Part shown: positions 25,194-33,537 of the stretch, in pieces
How the letters are laid out: each line of letters opens with the position of its first letter
How positions within the stretch are numbered: position 1 is the first letter of the stretch
Assembly: GCA_964392765.1 (NCBI GenBank)
Contig: CAYMRF010000001.1
Span: 16,597-80,596 of the forward strand
Direction of reading: 5' to 3'
Source of the DNA: BTUB01 sp964392765
GTDB lineage: Bacteria; Babelota; Babeliae; Babelales; Vermiphilaceae
DNA length: 64,000 nucleotides
Position numbers and translations under genes: made by a program
The notes under the pieces: generated by a model
What the model saw: only the letters and a program-made list of their open reading frames with translations
What the model was told of the DNA's origin: nothing
Databases searched by the model: none

Positions 25194-25983
25194 TTGATAT
25201 CAATTTATCTTTGATCATCAGATCAACAATTTTAGAAACTCTCTCTGGCTCTTTTTGAAGCTGATCAATAAGAGAATCATAAGAAATTGGGGTATCATGT
25301 TGAGTTAAAATTCTCAAGATCATGCCCCTAATTTGCCTATCAGACCCTTCAAATTTACTTTGCTTTGTATGATGCTTACTTTTTCTACTTGGGTTCACTA
25401 TCGTCTTTTTTAGCATCACGCCATAATCCATTAATGCATAATACCAATCACGCGCATGCTCTTGATCTAAAGCAGCCTGCACTAATGACATTATTTCATT
25501 ATCATGCACATCATCACGACCATGAAAAAAGAAATGGATAAACACTGCGCGAATATTGGTCTCAATAAAAATAGTAGGATTATTGAATGCAAATGCGCAG
25601 ATTGATGCTGCCGTTGCTTTACCAATTCCTGGAAGTGTAACCAAAATGTCTGGATCATTTGGCAATTGCCCAGCATGCTCTTGCACAATAGTTTGAGCAG
25701 CACGCTGCAAATACATGCCACGCCGATTATATCCCATGCCTTGCCATTGCAAAAGAACGTCTTTTAATGATGCATTTGCTAATGCTTCAAAAGAAGGAAA
25801 TGCCGCTAAGAATTGAGGATATTTTATTGCAACGCGAGCTGTTTGCGTTTGCTGCAACATTACTTCGGAAATAAAAATTTTATAGGGATCATCTGCATGG
25901 CGCCACTCAAAGAGGCGACCATGTGCCGCATAATATTTCCAGATTATTGTATTGAAATCAGAGATCGAGATTTTTTCTTGCAT
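25150..25983 (-). CDS. mutY: A/G-specific adenine glycosylase-like protein lacking the Fe-S cluster
   Basis: A 277-residue HhH-GPD DNA glycosylase nearest to MutY, which removes adenine opposite 8-oxoguanine. Seen: FEWRHADDPYKIFISEVMLQQTQ with the MutY catalytic Glu, WQGMGYNRRG, and the HhH hairpin LPGIGKATAASICAF. Where MutY has its catalytic Asp (LDGNVKRV type) this protein reads FIETNIRAV. The four cysteines for the 4Fe-4S cluster are absent, replaced by NPSRKSKHHTKQSKFEGSDR, and the C-terminal NUDIX-like 8-oxoG domain is replaced by a short winged-helix-like tail. I recall similar cluster-free forms from reduced genomes. The start overlaps the preceding gene by 40 bases. Confidence 0.8.
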   Translation of the reverse strand: MQEKISISDFNTIIWKYYAAHGRLFEWRHADDPYKIFISEVMLQQTQTARVAIKYPQFLAAFPSFEALANASLKDVLLQWQGMGYNRRGMYLQRAAQTIVQEHAGQLPNDPDILVTLPGIGKATAASICAFAFNNPTIFIETNIRAVFIHFFFHGRDDVHDNEIMSLVQAALDQEHARDWYYALMDYGVMLKKTIVNPSRKSKHHTKQSKFEGSDRQIRGMILRILTQHDTPISYDSLIDQLQKEPERVSKIVDLMIKDKLISITGNQNAGLLQIAL

Positions 25984-26576
25984 TTTTCTTGCTGTTCTTT
26001 TTCTTTAAGACGCATTATTTGGCCTGCGAGCATACTAGAAGATTTTACTGGACTGATGGCTGCTGGTGCTGGTGGTGGAGTGTGCACTGGACTGATGGGT
26101 GCTGGTGGTGGAGTGAGCAATGGCTTCTTCTTTTCATCTTCTTCTTCCGAATCCTTGTCTGGAACAAAATATATTTGTCCGTCTGCTAGGACAATAAATT
26201 TTATAGGTCCTTGGGACTCTGATCTTGCATTGAGCAACAACTCCTGTTCCTTACCAAGACATCCATCATTAAATAATTTCGATTTTTCTAAGCGACTTTT
26301 AATTTCATTTTCAGTCAATCTTTCATTCAAGTGTATTAGTAATTTATCATTGCGAACAACTCCAAACAAAAAATCATTTTTAAAGATTTCAGCAATGATT
26401 CGATAAATCTCATTCAATGGATTAACCGGCTTTGTTTCTACCGGAACGGAACTAGCTGGCTTTATTATTTTTACCGGAAATACCCAATAAGCCTTCTCCC
26501 AAGCAGCCTTTTGCATTGAAGTAATACTATTAACACTAAAAATTAATACCGTACACAATAATAGTTGCTTTTTCAT
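25944..26576 (-). CDS. Secreted hypothetical protein with Pro-rich segment
   Basis: 210 residues from ATG 26576, one base after the stop of the preceding gene (TAA-C-ATG). A signal peptide (MKKQLLLCTVLIFSVNS) leads a globular part to about residue 135 and then a Pro-rich tract with two copies of TPPPAP-like sequence (PLLTPPPAPISP, HTPPPAPAAISP) and a basic C-terminus. It belongs to the same operon as the tandem secreted family upstream but lacks their C-terminal signature. No family recognised. Confidence 0.68.
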   Translation of the reverse strand: MKKQLLLCTVLIFSVNSITSMQKAAWEKAYWVFPVKIIKPASSVPVETKPVNPLNEIYRIIAEIFKNDFLFGVVRNDKLLIHLNERLTENEIKSRLEKSKLFNDGCLGKEQELLLNARSESQGPIKFIVLADGQIYFVPDKDSEEEDEKKKPLLTPPPAPISPVHTPPPAPAAISPVKSSSMLAGQIMRLKEKEQQEKCKKKSRSLISIQ

Positions 26577-26577
26577 G

Positions 26578-27009
26578 TTATTCACCATACGTTGCCTTAT
26601 AATCTTGCACATATTCGCGCATGCGTTCGCTCATAGTGTTTGGATTTTGATCAAGAAACTCTGGGTGATCTGAATCTGGACTAAGAATCTGAATCGGGAT
26701 AAGCGCAACCTTATCAGCCCATGGTTGATCTTGAATATTTGTTAAAATTTCTTTTTTTGAGGCATTGGCACACGTGGTTACTGTACCTTTATCAAATGAG
26801 CCTTGTTTATCAATCAACACACCACTAAGCTTAAGCCTTAAAGCATTCATAATGGGTTTTTTGCTTGAAGCTTTCACCTTTTTTATCTCGATATAGTAGG
26901 GCGTATAGTCTTCAGCTTTGGTTGCGGGCATTACTTCTACTTTTCTTTTTCTGGCCATGGGAATAACGGCCACTGAAATCAAACAGAACAAAAATAATAA
27001 TCTTTTCAT
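26578..27009 (-). CDS. Secreted protein of a tandem family with a conserved C-terminal motif
   Basis: 143 residues: signal peptide MKRLLFLFCLISVAVIP, a variable middle, and a C-terminal block FLDQNPNTMSERMREYVQDY that is almost identical in the next gene upstream. The stop-to-start junction (TAA-C-ATG) and the surrounding ~90 bases are also repeated (26571-26663 versus 27003-27095), so the pair arose by recent duplication or is maintained by gene conversion. The middle has NASKKEILTNIQDQPWADK, matching NSPKKEILQRLQGDESWASN in the paralog. Unknown function; the invariant end may be a recognition or sorting signal. Confidence 0.75.
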   Translation of the reverse strand: MKRLLFLFCLISVAVIPMARKRKVEVMPATKAEDYTPYYIEIKKVKASSKKPIMNALRLKLSGVLIDKQGSFDKGTVTTCANASKKEILTNIQDQPWADKVALIPIQILSPDSDHPEFLDQNPNTMSERMREYVQDYKATYGE

Positions 27010-27010
27010 G

Positions 27011-27406
27011 TTATTCACCATACGTTGCTTTATAATCTTTTACATATTCTCGCATTCGCTCACTCATAGTACTTGGATCTTGATCCAGAAAATCCGGCCG
27101 CTCTCCTCCCGGCCCTCCGGTCATAAACTCAGGAATCACCTTATAATTACTTGCCCAGCTCTCATCACCTTGCAGCCTTTGCAAAATTTCTTTTTTGGGT
27201 GAATTAACAATAAGCACTACTTCATTATCGGGGAATTCTCTGATGCTATGTTCCAGACTATCAAATTTAAACTTTAAGCGCGCTAAAGCCTCTTGATGTA
27301 AATGCCCCTGAGGAAGAGTAACCACAACCTGATACAGCAAATACTCTTCCATGGAGTAAGAAGCCGATGCTACTGAAAGTAATGCCAAAAATAATAATTT
27401 TTTCAT
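27011..27406 (-). CDS. Secreted protein, second tandem family member
   Basis: 131 residues with a signal peptide (MKKLLFLALLSVASASYS). The middle resembles a small alpha/beta sandwich (YQVVVTLPQGHLHQEALARL) and the C-terminus is FLDQDPSTMSERMREYVKDY, the family signature. Its ATG directly follows the stop codon of the frameshifted gene upstream (TAG-ATG at 27409-27404), which indicates that the upstream gene originally ended there. Unknown function. Confidence 0.75.
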   Translation of the reverse strand: MKKLLFLALLSVASASYSMEEYLLYQVVVTLPQGHLHQEALARLKFKFDSLEHSIREFPDNEVVLIVNSPKKEILQRLQGDESWASNYKVIPEFMTGGPGGERPDFLDQDPSTMSERMREYVKDYKATYGE

Positions 27407-27726
27407 CTATTTACCTGCCTGTAGCAATTGTGCCTTATTGTATTCTCGAATGCTTCCTTCACGAACTCTCTTGAGCCATTCTTGCTGTGCAAGCCGCTCT
27501 GTAACGCCAGCAGCGAGCCTCAAATAAAATTTGTATCGAGTGCGCCCTTAGAAACACCATATTCAAATTCATTAAGAAATTCACCAGCAATTTCTTGGCG
27601 AACTCTTTCACATTCATCCCAGCTTGCAAATGTTAAACTAACGCGCAAAGTATCATTTTCGACTGCACTTGAAATAGAGCCCGCTAACATGCAGGCTGCG
27701 AATAAAACTCTTTTTATATAATTCAT
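27407..27726 (-). pseudogene. Secreted family gene interrupted by a frameshift (or read by -1 frameshifting)
   Basis: The frame from ATG 27726 encodes a signal peptide (RVLFAACMLAGSISSA) and LRVSLTFASWDECERVRQE, then stops at TGA 27520-27522 after 68 residues. In the -1 frame, coding-like sequence continues (YLRLAAGVTERLAQQEWLKR, then VREGSIREYNKAQLL) to TAG at 27407-27409, directly against the next start codon. The shift point coincides with A-AAT-TTT (27526-27532 on the plus strand as AAAATTT), a textbook X-XXY-YYZ slippery heptamer read in the correct phase. Either a 1-base indel has broken the gene, an assembly error exists, or the site works. The end in VREGSIREYN echoes the MREYVxDY ends of its neighbours. 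Confidence 0.7.
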
Positions 27727-27796
27727 GCATATCCTAAAATATCAGTACATAAGCTAAAAACTGCTTTATTTTAATTATATATAAAAGGATTTAGTA

Positions 27797-28696
27797 ATGC
27801 ATGCAATAAAAATAGCAATCATTGGAGCAGGATCTGTAGGAACCACTTTGGCATACACATTAATGCAACGCAATCTTCCAGCAGAGATTGATTTAATTGA
27901 TGTTAATGAAAAGCGATGCAAGGGTGAAATTTTGGATTTGCAGGATGCTCTGCCATTTTACAAAACATCAACTATAAAATCGGGAGCTCCTACGGATGCA
28001 AAAAATGCCGACATAATTATTATTGCCGCTGGAGCACGCCAAGCCATTGGGCAATCGCGAATCGAACTTTTACAACAAAATGAAAAAATCATCGCAGATA
28101 TCATAAAGCAAATAACGCCACTTAAAAAAGATGCCATTCTGATTATGGTCACCAATCCCGTAGACATTCTCACCATGCAGGCACTCAAGCTCTCAAAATT
28201 GCCAGAAACTCAAGTCTTTGGCTCAGGAACTATTTTGGATAGCATGCGCCTACGAGAGCTTATCGCAGAACATCTAAAACTGTCCCCGCGCTCGATACAT
28301 GCATATGTTTTAGGAGAGCACGGAGAGTCGCAAGTGCCCGCATGGTCAATTTCCTCTATCGCAGGAACACCAATACTTGAACATCCAAATTTAGATATAA
28401 ATATACTCAGTAAACTTTCCCAAGAAGCCCGTAATCGTGTATATGAGATTATTTCATGCAAAGGAGCTACTTTTTATGGGGTGGCATCTTGCGTGGCATC
28501 AATGATTGAAAATATAATTTTTGACCAAAAAATAATCACCCTGCTTTCTTGCTGGTCGGAAGAATACCAACTGTGCATGAGCCTTCCTTGCATTCTTGGC
28601 AAAACGGGCATTGAAAAACAATTGCTGCTCAAACTCAGCGAGCATGAGCAGCAACTACTTAAAAGTTCTGCGGAGACGCTAAGAAAAAGTTTATAA
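27797..28696 (+). CDS. ldh: L-lactate dehydrogenase
   Basis: An NAD-dependent 2-hydroxy acid dehydrogenase that interconverts pyruvate and L-lactate. The 299-residue protein has the Rossmann fingerprint IIGAGSVGTTLA, an Asp for NAD ribose (LIDVNEKR), and a substrate loop GARQAIGQSR in which Gln occupies the specificity position (Arg in malate dehydrogenase). It also has the DSMRLRELIA segment with the carboxylate-binding Arg, and the catalytic His in GEHGES. It would regenerate NAD+ for a short glycolysis, consistent with enolase elsewhere in the window. AAAGGA precedes the start. Its stop overlaps that of the M16 gene by 6 bases. Confidence 0.9.
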   Translation: MHAIKIAIIGAGSVGTTLAYTLMQRNLPAEIDLIDVNEKRCKGEILDLQDALPFYKTSTIKSGAPTDAKNADIIIIAAGARQAIGQSRIELLQQNEKIIADIIKQITPLKKDAILIMVTNPVDILTMQALKLSKLPETQVFGSGTILDSMRLRELIAEHLKLSPRSIHAYVLGEHGESQVPAWSISSIAGTPILEHPNLDINILSKLSQEARNRVYEIISCKGATFYGVASCVASMIENIIFDQKIITLLSCWSEEYQLCMSLPCILGKTGIEKQLLLKLSEHEQQLLKSSAETLRKSL

Positions 28697-31489
28697 TTTC
28701 TTTTTCTCTTCCAATCTGCCGACTTTTAGGGTAAACATTGCCTCATTGCGCAATACTTTTTTAGCAGCTTCTTTCATCTGATCGATGGTAATCGCAGATA
28801 ATTTTTCTGCTCGAGTATCATAATAATCAGCCGGGAATCCATAACGGTCCATACTCAAGAAAACATTAGCCATGTTCGCATTTGATGCAAAATTATCCAC
28901 CACCGCATTGATAATCGCACGCTTTGCCTCTAAGAACTCTCGATCGGTCACTTGATCAACTGCTTCATCAATTACTTTTTTAATAGCTTTTTCTGCTTCC
29001 GCAAGACGATCAAGCGAAACGATGGTGGTCACCTTCACCATACCCGGCTGCTCGGTAGCTCCCGAAACAAGCGAACCACTAATATTATAAAAGAGGCCAG
29101 ATTGCTCGCGCAATTGATACAACTTTGAATGCAGCGAACCTAATACCCCGCCTCCAAAGGTTTGATCAAAAAGTAACAACTTATCATAATCGGGATTTTT
29201 GCGATCTACTGAAAGTCCTGCAAAGCATAATACTACTTGATCACGATTAATAGGATGAATCTTTTCGCACGATTTAATAGGCTCAAGCGCCGGGAAAGCG
29301 ATAGATTCAACTTTTGGACCCTTAAATTGACCGATCGTTTTTTCCAATAAAGGCTTTAAATCGTAGGAACCAATATCACCGACTATCGCAAGACGCGCGC
29401 CATCAGGGCTAAAATATTTTTTATGGAATGCAATGAGATCATTTTTAGTAATCTTGCTGATTGATTCCTCTGTGCCTAACGTATTTTTAGCAAATGGATG
29501 GCCTTTATAAACATGTTCTTCTACCAGTTGTTTTGCAAAACTACGCGGATTATCCCAGAAAAATTTTATTGATGAGAGAAGTTGCTCGCGCACTTTCTCT
29601 ATCTCTTCATCATCAAAACGAGGACGCGCAACAATCTCTTCTAAAAGCTCAAGCCCTTTTTGCAAATCAGACGCAAGCAAATTCATCATGATTACGCCTG
29701 GAGCAACGCTCACATTCATGCCACGCATTTCTAATTCATCAGTAAGCTGCTTTGCGGTGTAATTTTTAGTGCCCTCAAGCAATAATGAAGAAACGAAATT
29801 ATATATGCCCGGCAACTCTTGGCTGTCATAATAGCTTCTTGCCTTAAGCTCAAAAATCAAATCGATTTTTGGAGTATTGTCATTGCAATAATAAAGTACT
29901 TTAATACCATTGCTGAGCATCATCGTTTGATATTTGGGAAAATCAAATCGTGTTGCTTCATTTACCTTTACCTTATTTGCAAAAGATGGCGCCTCAATGG
30001 GTGAAGTTCGCGGGCGCGCCGCTAAAAATTTAGTATCATACTCATCTGATTTCTTTTGCATTGCCGCCCATTCTTTTTTATCTTGCTCAGAAAGAGGGAG
30101 CAGCAATCCGGTATGCATAAGCGATGGTTTAAAATAGGTGCGCAATATTTCTTGAATCTGTTTTTCAACCTCTTCTTTTGGCTCATTCAAAAATTGAAAC
30201 GCAAAATTTTCATCGCCGGTTGAAAGGTATGCTTTGCCAATCTCCCGCGCTTGCGTTTCAATACTCTCGAGCAGATTATAATAACTACGCAGCGATTGCT
30301 TGAGCGCACGAGTGTATTCTTGATCGGTTAATCCATTTTGAACGATATCATCTATCTCTTTTTGCACGATCTCATGAATGAGGGGAATATCCGCCACATT
30401 TTTAGGCTCAAACATAATCATAAAAAGTCCATGCTCAAACAAGAGCCATGGAGCCGAGCCTAAATCGGTTACTAAATGCAGCTCGTCTACAAGCTTGCGA
30501 TAAAGGCGGGATCCTTTTCCACTGCCTAATACCATATTAATAACATCAAACAAATGTTCGTTTTTGGTTTGTAATCCAGGAACCACATATCCCATAACTG
30601 CAAATGGTTGCTGTACATCGCGATAGAGCGTTACGTTATGCGAAATGATATCTTTATTAAAATAGAATTCTTCTTTTTTATAATCTTTATTAGCAGGAAT
30701 TTTTTCAAAATATTTTTTCGCTTGTGCAAACGCATCTTCTGGATCAACATCTCCTACGATCACTAATGTTGCATTATTTGGCCAGTAATGCTTTTTATAG
30801 AACGCGCGTAAGCGATCGGCATGCACATCAAATAAATCTTGTTTAAAGCCAATTACCGGATAATGGTATGGATGATCGGGGAATATTGCAGAGAACATTT
30901 CAAGCATAAGCGAACGAGCATAATTATCGCGCCCCATTTTGAGCTCTTGAATCACTGCCTTCATTTCAGAATTAAGGTGATCATCTTTAAAGCTCACGTT
31001 TTGCATGCAATCGGCAAAAAGAGCCAATGCTTGATGCCAATTTTGCACCGGCATATTAAAAAGATAACCGGTATAATCATGAGAAGTAAACGCGTTGGTA
31101 GAGCCTGAAAGCATCTGGGTGATTACGTTAATATCAGATTCAGATAGCTGCTTGGTTCCCTTAAAGAACATATGCTCAATAAGATGAGCGATGCCTTTTT
31201 CACTCGTTTTTTCATCTTTTGAGCCAACGTTATACCAAATTTGAAGCGTTACTTTTGGCAATGCATGAACCGGACGCACCAAGACCGTCATGCCATTAGC
31301 GAGCACTCTTTTAAACACATGCGGCTGTTGATTTTGATCCATTTTAATATTCATGTTTTCCTGATTTTTACTTAAATTTTGATCCAGTCCGGATTTTAAT
31401 GTGCCAAAAAGTATATTACTACTTAAATTTGCCAGCCATATCATCGATAAGAGCAGGGTTTTCCCCACTCTTAGTATACTCTTTTTCAT
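28691..31489 (-). CDS. Secreted M16-family zinc metallopeptidase (two-half form)
   Basis: About 932 residues. ATG 31489 is chosen because GAGGG lies 8-9 bases upstream and a signal peptide follows (ILRVGKTLLLSMIWLANLSS). The N-terminal M16 half has the inverted zinc motif HLIEH (102-106), with the third ligand Glu 182 in VIQELK, the family spacing of 76. It also has the NATLVIVGDVDPEDA domain end. The second half (from about 510) repeats the fold without HxxEH, as in active/inactive paired M16 peptidases, and ends near AKKVLRNEAMFTLKVG. It is probably a periplasmic or exported protease clearing peptides. It is paralogous to the gene at 34721-37348. Confidence 0.92.
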   Translation of the reverse strand: MKKSILRVGKTLLLSMIWLANLSSNILFGTLKSGLDQNLSKNQENMNIKMDQNQQPHVFKRVLANGMTVLVRPVHALPKVTLQIWYNVGSKDEKTSEKGIAHLIEHMFFKGTKQLSESDINVITQMLSGSTNAFTSHDYTGYLFNMPVQNWHQALALFADCMQNVSFKDDHLNSEMKAVIQELKMGRDNYARSLMLEMFSAIFPDHPYHYPVIGFKQDLFDVHADRLRAFYKKHYWPNNATLVIVGDVDPEDAFAQAKKYFEKIPANKDYKKEEFYFNKDIISHNVTLYRDVQQPFAVMGYVVPGLQTKNEHLFDVINMVLGSGKGSRLYRKLVDELHLVTDLGSAPWLLFEHGLFMIMFEPKNVADIPLIHEIVQKEIDDIVQNGLTDQEYTRALKQSLRSYYNLLESIETQAREIGKAYLSTGDENFAFQFLNEPKEEVEKQIQEILRTYFKPSLMHTGLLLPLSEQDKKEWAAMQKKSDEYDTKFLAARPRTSPIEAPSFANKVKVNEATRFDFPKYQTMMLSNGIKVLYYCNDNTPKIDLIFELKARSYYDSQELPGIYNFVSSLLLEGTKNYTAKQLTDELEMRGMNVSVAPGVIMMNLLASDLQKGLELLEEIVARPRFDDEEIEKVREQLLSSIKFFWDNPRSFAKQLVEEHVYKGHPFAKNTLGTEESISKITKNDLIAFHKKYFSPDGARLAIVGDIGSYDLKPLLEKTIGQFKGPKVESIAFPALEPIKSCEKIHPINRDQVVLCFAGLSVDRKNPDYDKLLLFDQTFGGGVLGSLHSKLYQLREQSGLFYNISGSLVSGATEQPGMVKVTTIVSLDRLAEAEKAIKKVIDEAVDQVTDREFLEAKRAIINAVVDNFASNANMANVFLSMDRYGFPADYYDTRAEKLSAITIDQMKEAAKKVLRNEAMFTLKVGRLEEKKKL

Positions 31490-31576
31490 AATTTCATCCC
31501 TCATTAATATTTACTCGGTACTTTTTCAATGGTAATAGTCTAACGTATATCTTTTGTTTTTTAGAAGGTTTCAGTA

Positions 31577-32251
31577 ATGATTTTTTATGTAATTTCACTT
31601 TTGTTTCTTATTCCCTATGCTTGCGCAATGGAGAATAGTGAAGAAGAAAATCAAAATGATTCCAAGCTGCAAAAAACCCAAATACTAACCAGGAGCTTCA
31701 TGGAGGGATTGGAAGGATTTTGCGCGAATCTTTTGCACTCCGCATCTCATGCGGGCAATTTATTTGAAGCGCTCGATTCCTCAGATTTTGCCGCCATTGA
31801 AAGATTTGCTACGCCACAAACAGTAAATACTATTGATGCTCACGGTTGCACCCCGCTGCTTAAAGCAACTGCCCGCTACGAGCATAATAAAACTGAAACC
31901 CTAAATATTTTACAAATACTTTTAAGAAAATCTGCAAACTTAAATCAGACCGGGTTTCTAAACAACTTAAAACTTCTTCCATTGGATGTAGCCACTGGAT
32001 ACGCCCTGACTCATAATGATTTTACGGTTGTTCGATTGTTTCTAGGAGCCGGCGCTAACCCAAAGCTTATTACTGACCCAGATGAGCCTGAAGAAGAACT
32101 TCGCTGCGCATATGATATGGCAAAGGATCTTGTGAGGCTTCCTAATTTATGCCCTTGTTCGCGGGGGAGCTGTCCTGGTAATACCCAATCTACCGCAACA
32201 AGACTTCTTGAAATTTTTGATGCACATCTCGCAAATAAAACTAACGAGTAA
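31577..32251 (+). CDS. Secreted ankyrin-like protein A (short paralog)
   Basis: 224 residues, with a signal peptide-like start (MIFYVISLLFLIPYACAM). It corresponds to the C-terminal half of the two paralogs that follow. Shared blocks are ALDSSDFAAIERFATPQ, IDAHGCTPLLKA, ILLRKSANLNQTGF, LFLGAGANPKL and the end LLEIFDAHLAN. Two to three degenerate ankyrin repeats are visible. Near the C-terminus CPCSRGSCPG forms a compact four-Cys-like cluster shared with the third paralog. Probably a protein-binding module exported from the cell. Confidence 0.78.
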   Translation: MIFYVISLLFLIPYACAMENSEEENQNDSKLQKTQILTRSFMEGLEGFCANLLHSASHAGNLFEALDSSDFAAIERFATPQTVNTIDAHGCTPLLKATARYEHNKTETLNILQILLRKSANLNQTGFLNNLKLLPLDVATGYALTHNDFTVVRLFLGAGANPKLITDPDEPEEELRCAYDMAKDLVRLPNLCPCSRGSCPGNTQSTATRLLEIFDAHLANKTNE

Positions 32252-32363
32252 TTTTTATGCAATGTCATCACACAAGTAGAGCTAAACTTGTTATTGATAT
32301 TACATTATACTAACGCGAGTTTAACTATAGAAAATAATTATTTGCTCATCATCAAAGGTCCTT

Positions 32364-33509
32364 ATGTATTGTTTACTTTTAGCTATTTTTTTATCCTGTT
32401 CGTTAAACACCACTTACTTGTATGCAATGGAAGATTCCAATAGAAACAGGCAAGAGCAGCCATCTACGGCTCGTAAAACAAGAAAAATAGTATTATTAGT
32501 CAACCGTGCTCTACCTCATTCAAATCAGGCACTTTATAATCAAAAAGAGCACCTTGCTGTTGAGGCTGCAGAAAGTTGTGATTTGATTGAATTACAAAAA
32601 TATGTAACTCCCGCCAATGTAAACATAATAAAGAGTCAATCAGGATTAAGTTTGCTCTCTCTTTCATTGAGAAGACAGACAGAAGAAGAACATTTTGATA
32701 CATCTGCTCCTGATTACTTAATAGCGCAAGGTGCATCAATCCACGAAAAAACAGAAGGGAAAGAGCAATGCTCGCCTCTTGTCTACTCAGTGGGCGCGGC
32801 AATTTTGGGCAATAACTTTTCCCCTCTGGAATATTTACTCTCAAAGAACGGTAACCCATTTACATTAGATCAAAACGCACTGGGATCAAGCGCCGCTGGC
32901 CTCACGGTTCAACTTAAAAATTCTCCGTTGCCTACCGATGCAGTCGCTAGAAAAAAACGTGTTCTTGCGATGTTTTGTGAGCGAGTTAAAAATTTACCCC
33001 AAGCGCTTGAAACCTATGATCTTTTAACTATTCAGAGATTTTTAAATCCTGAAACCGTAAACAGGATTGATGAAGAAGGACTTACTCCTTTGCTCAGAGT
33101 AGTGTTTAATTATACTGCCAGCACAAGGCAAATAACCTATCAAATACTAGATCTGTTGCTACGAACAGGCGCTAACCCCAATCAAGTAGGAGCAATACAG
33201 GGAATCAAAAAAACTCCTTTGTTTTTTACCACAGAAATTGCGCTGCTAACTGGCGATACGCTTGCTATTCCGCCGCTATTAAAACATGGCGCAAATCCAA
33301 AACTTGAAGCAGATCCAGATACTATGCAACCTCCTTTTAATTCAGCGTATGCAATGGCACGTTATTATAGCACGCAACCAAGCATGCGTAGTGTAGACAG
33401 GCTCCCGCCCGAAGATGTTCTTCTTAGAAGAACTGCCGCAAATCTTGTTGCACTTTTTGATGTACATGAAGCAAGAAAAATCTCAACTAAAAGCCTCAAT
33501 TTAGAATAA
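32364..33509 (+). CDS. Secreted ankyrin-like protein B
   Basis: 381 residues: signal peptide MYCLLLAIFLSCSLNTTYLY, then two related ankyrin-like sections. The first (about 60-190) includes DLIELQKYVTPANVN and SLLSLSLRRQTEE. The second (about 200-375) has ALETYDLLTIQRFLNPETVN, GLTPLLRVV, LLLRTGANPNQVG and LLKHGANPKLEADPD. AAAGG precedes the start. It lacks the CPC cluster of the flanking paralogs, having PSMRSVDRLPPED there instead. It is the middle of a three-gene tandem array. Confidence 0.78.
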   Translation: MYCLLLAIFLSCSLNTTYLYAMEDSNRNRQEQPSTARKTRKIVLLVNRALPHSNQALYNQKEHLAVEAAESCDLIELQKYVTPANVNIIKSQSGLSLLSLSLRRQTEEEHFDTSAPDYLIAQGASIHEKTEGKEQCSPLVYSVGAAILGNNFSPLEYLLSKNGNPFTLDQNALGSSAAGLTVQLKNSPLPTDAVARKKRVLAMFCERVKNLPQALETYDLLTIQRFLNPETVNRIDEEGLTPLLRVVFNYTASTRQITYQILDLLLRTGANPNQVGAIQGIKKTPLFFTTEIALLTGDTLAIPPLLKHGANPKLEADPDTMQPPFNSAYAMARYYSTQPSMRSVDRLPPEDVLLRRTAANLVALFDVHEARKISTKSLNLE

Positions 33510-33537
33510 TTTATTACTTCTCTAACAAAGGAACTCT

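Noticed and set aside
25813..26406. 197-codon frame on the + strand
   Set aside because: Antisense to the mutY-like and secreted protein genes, whose frames have leaders, operon spacing and family motifs.
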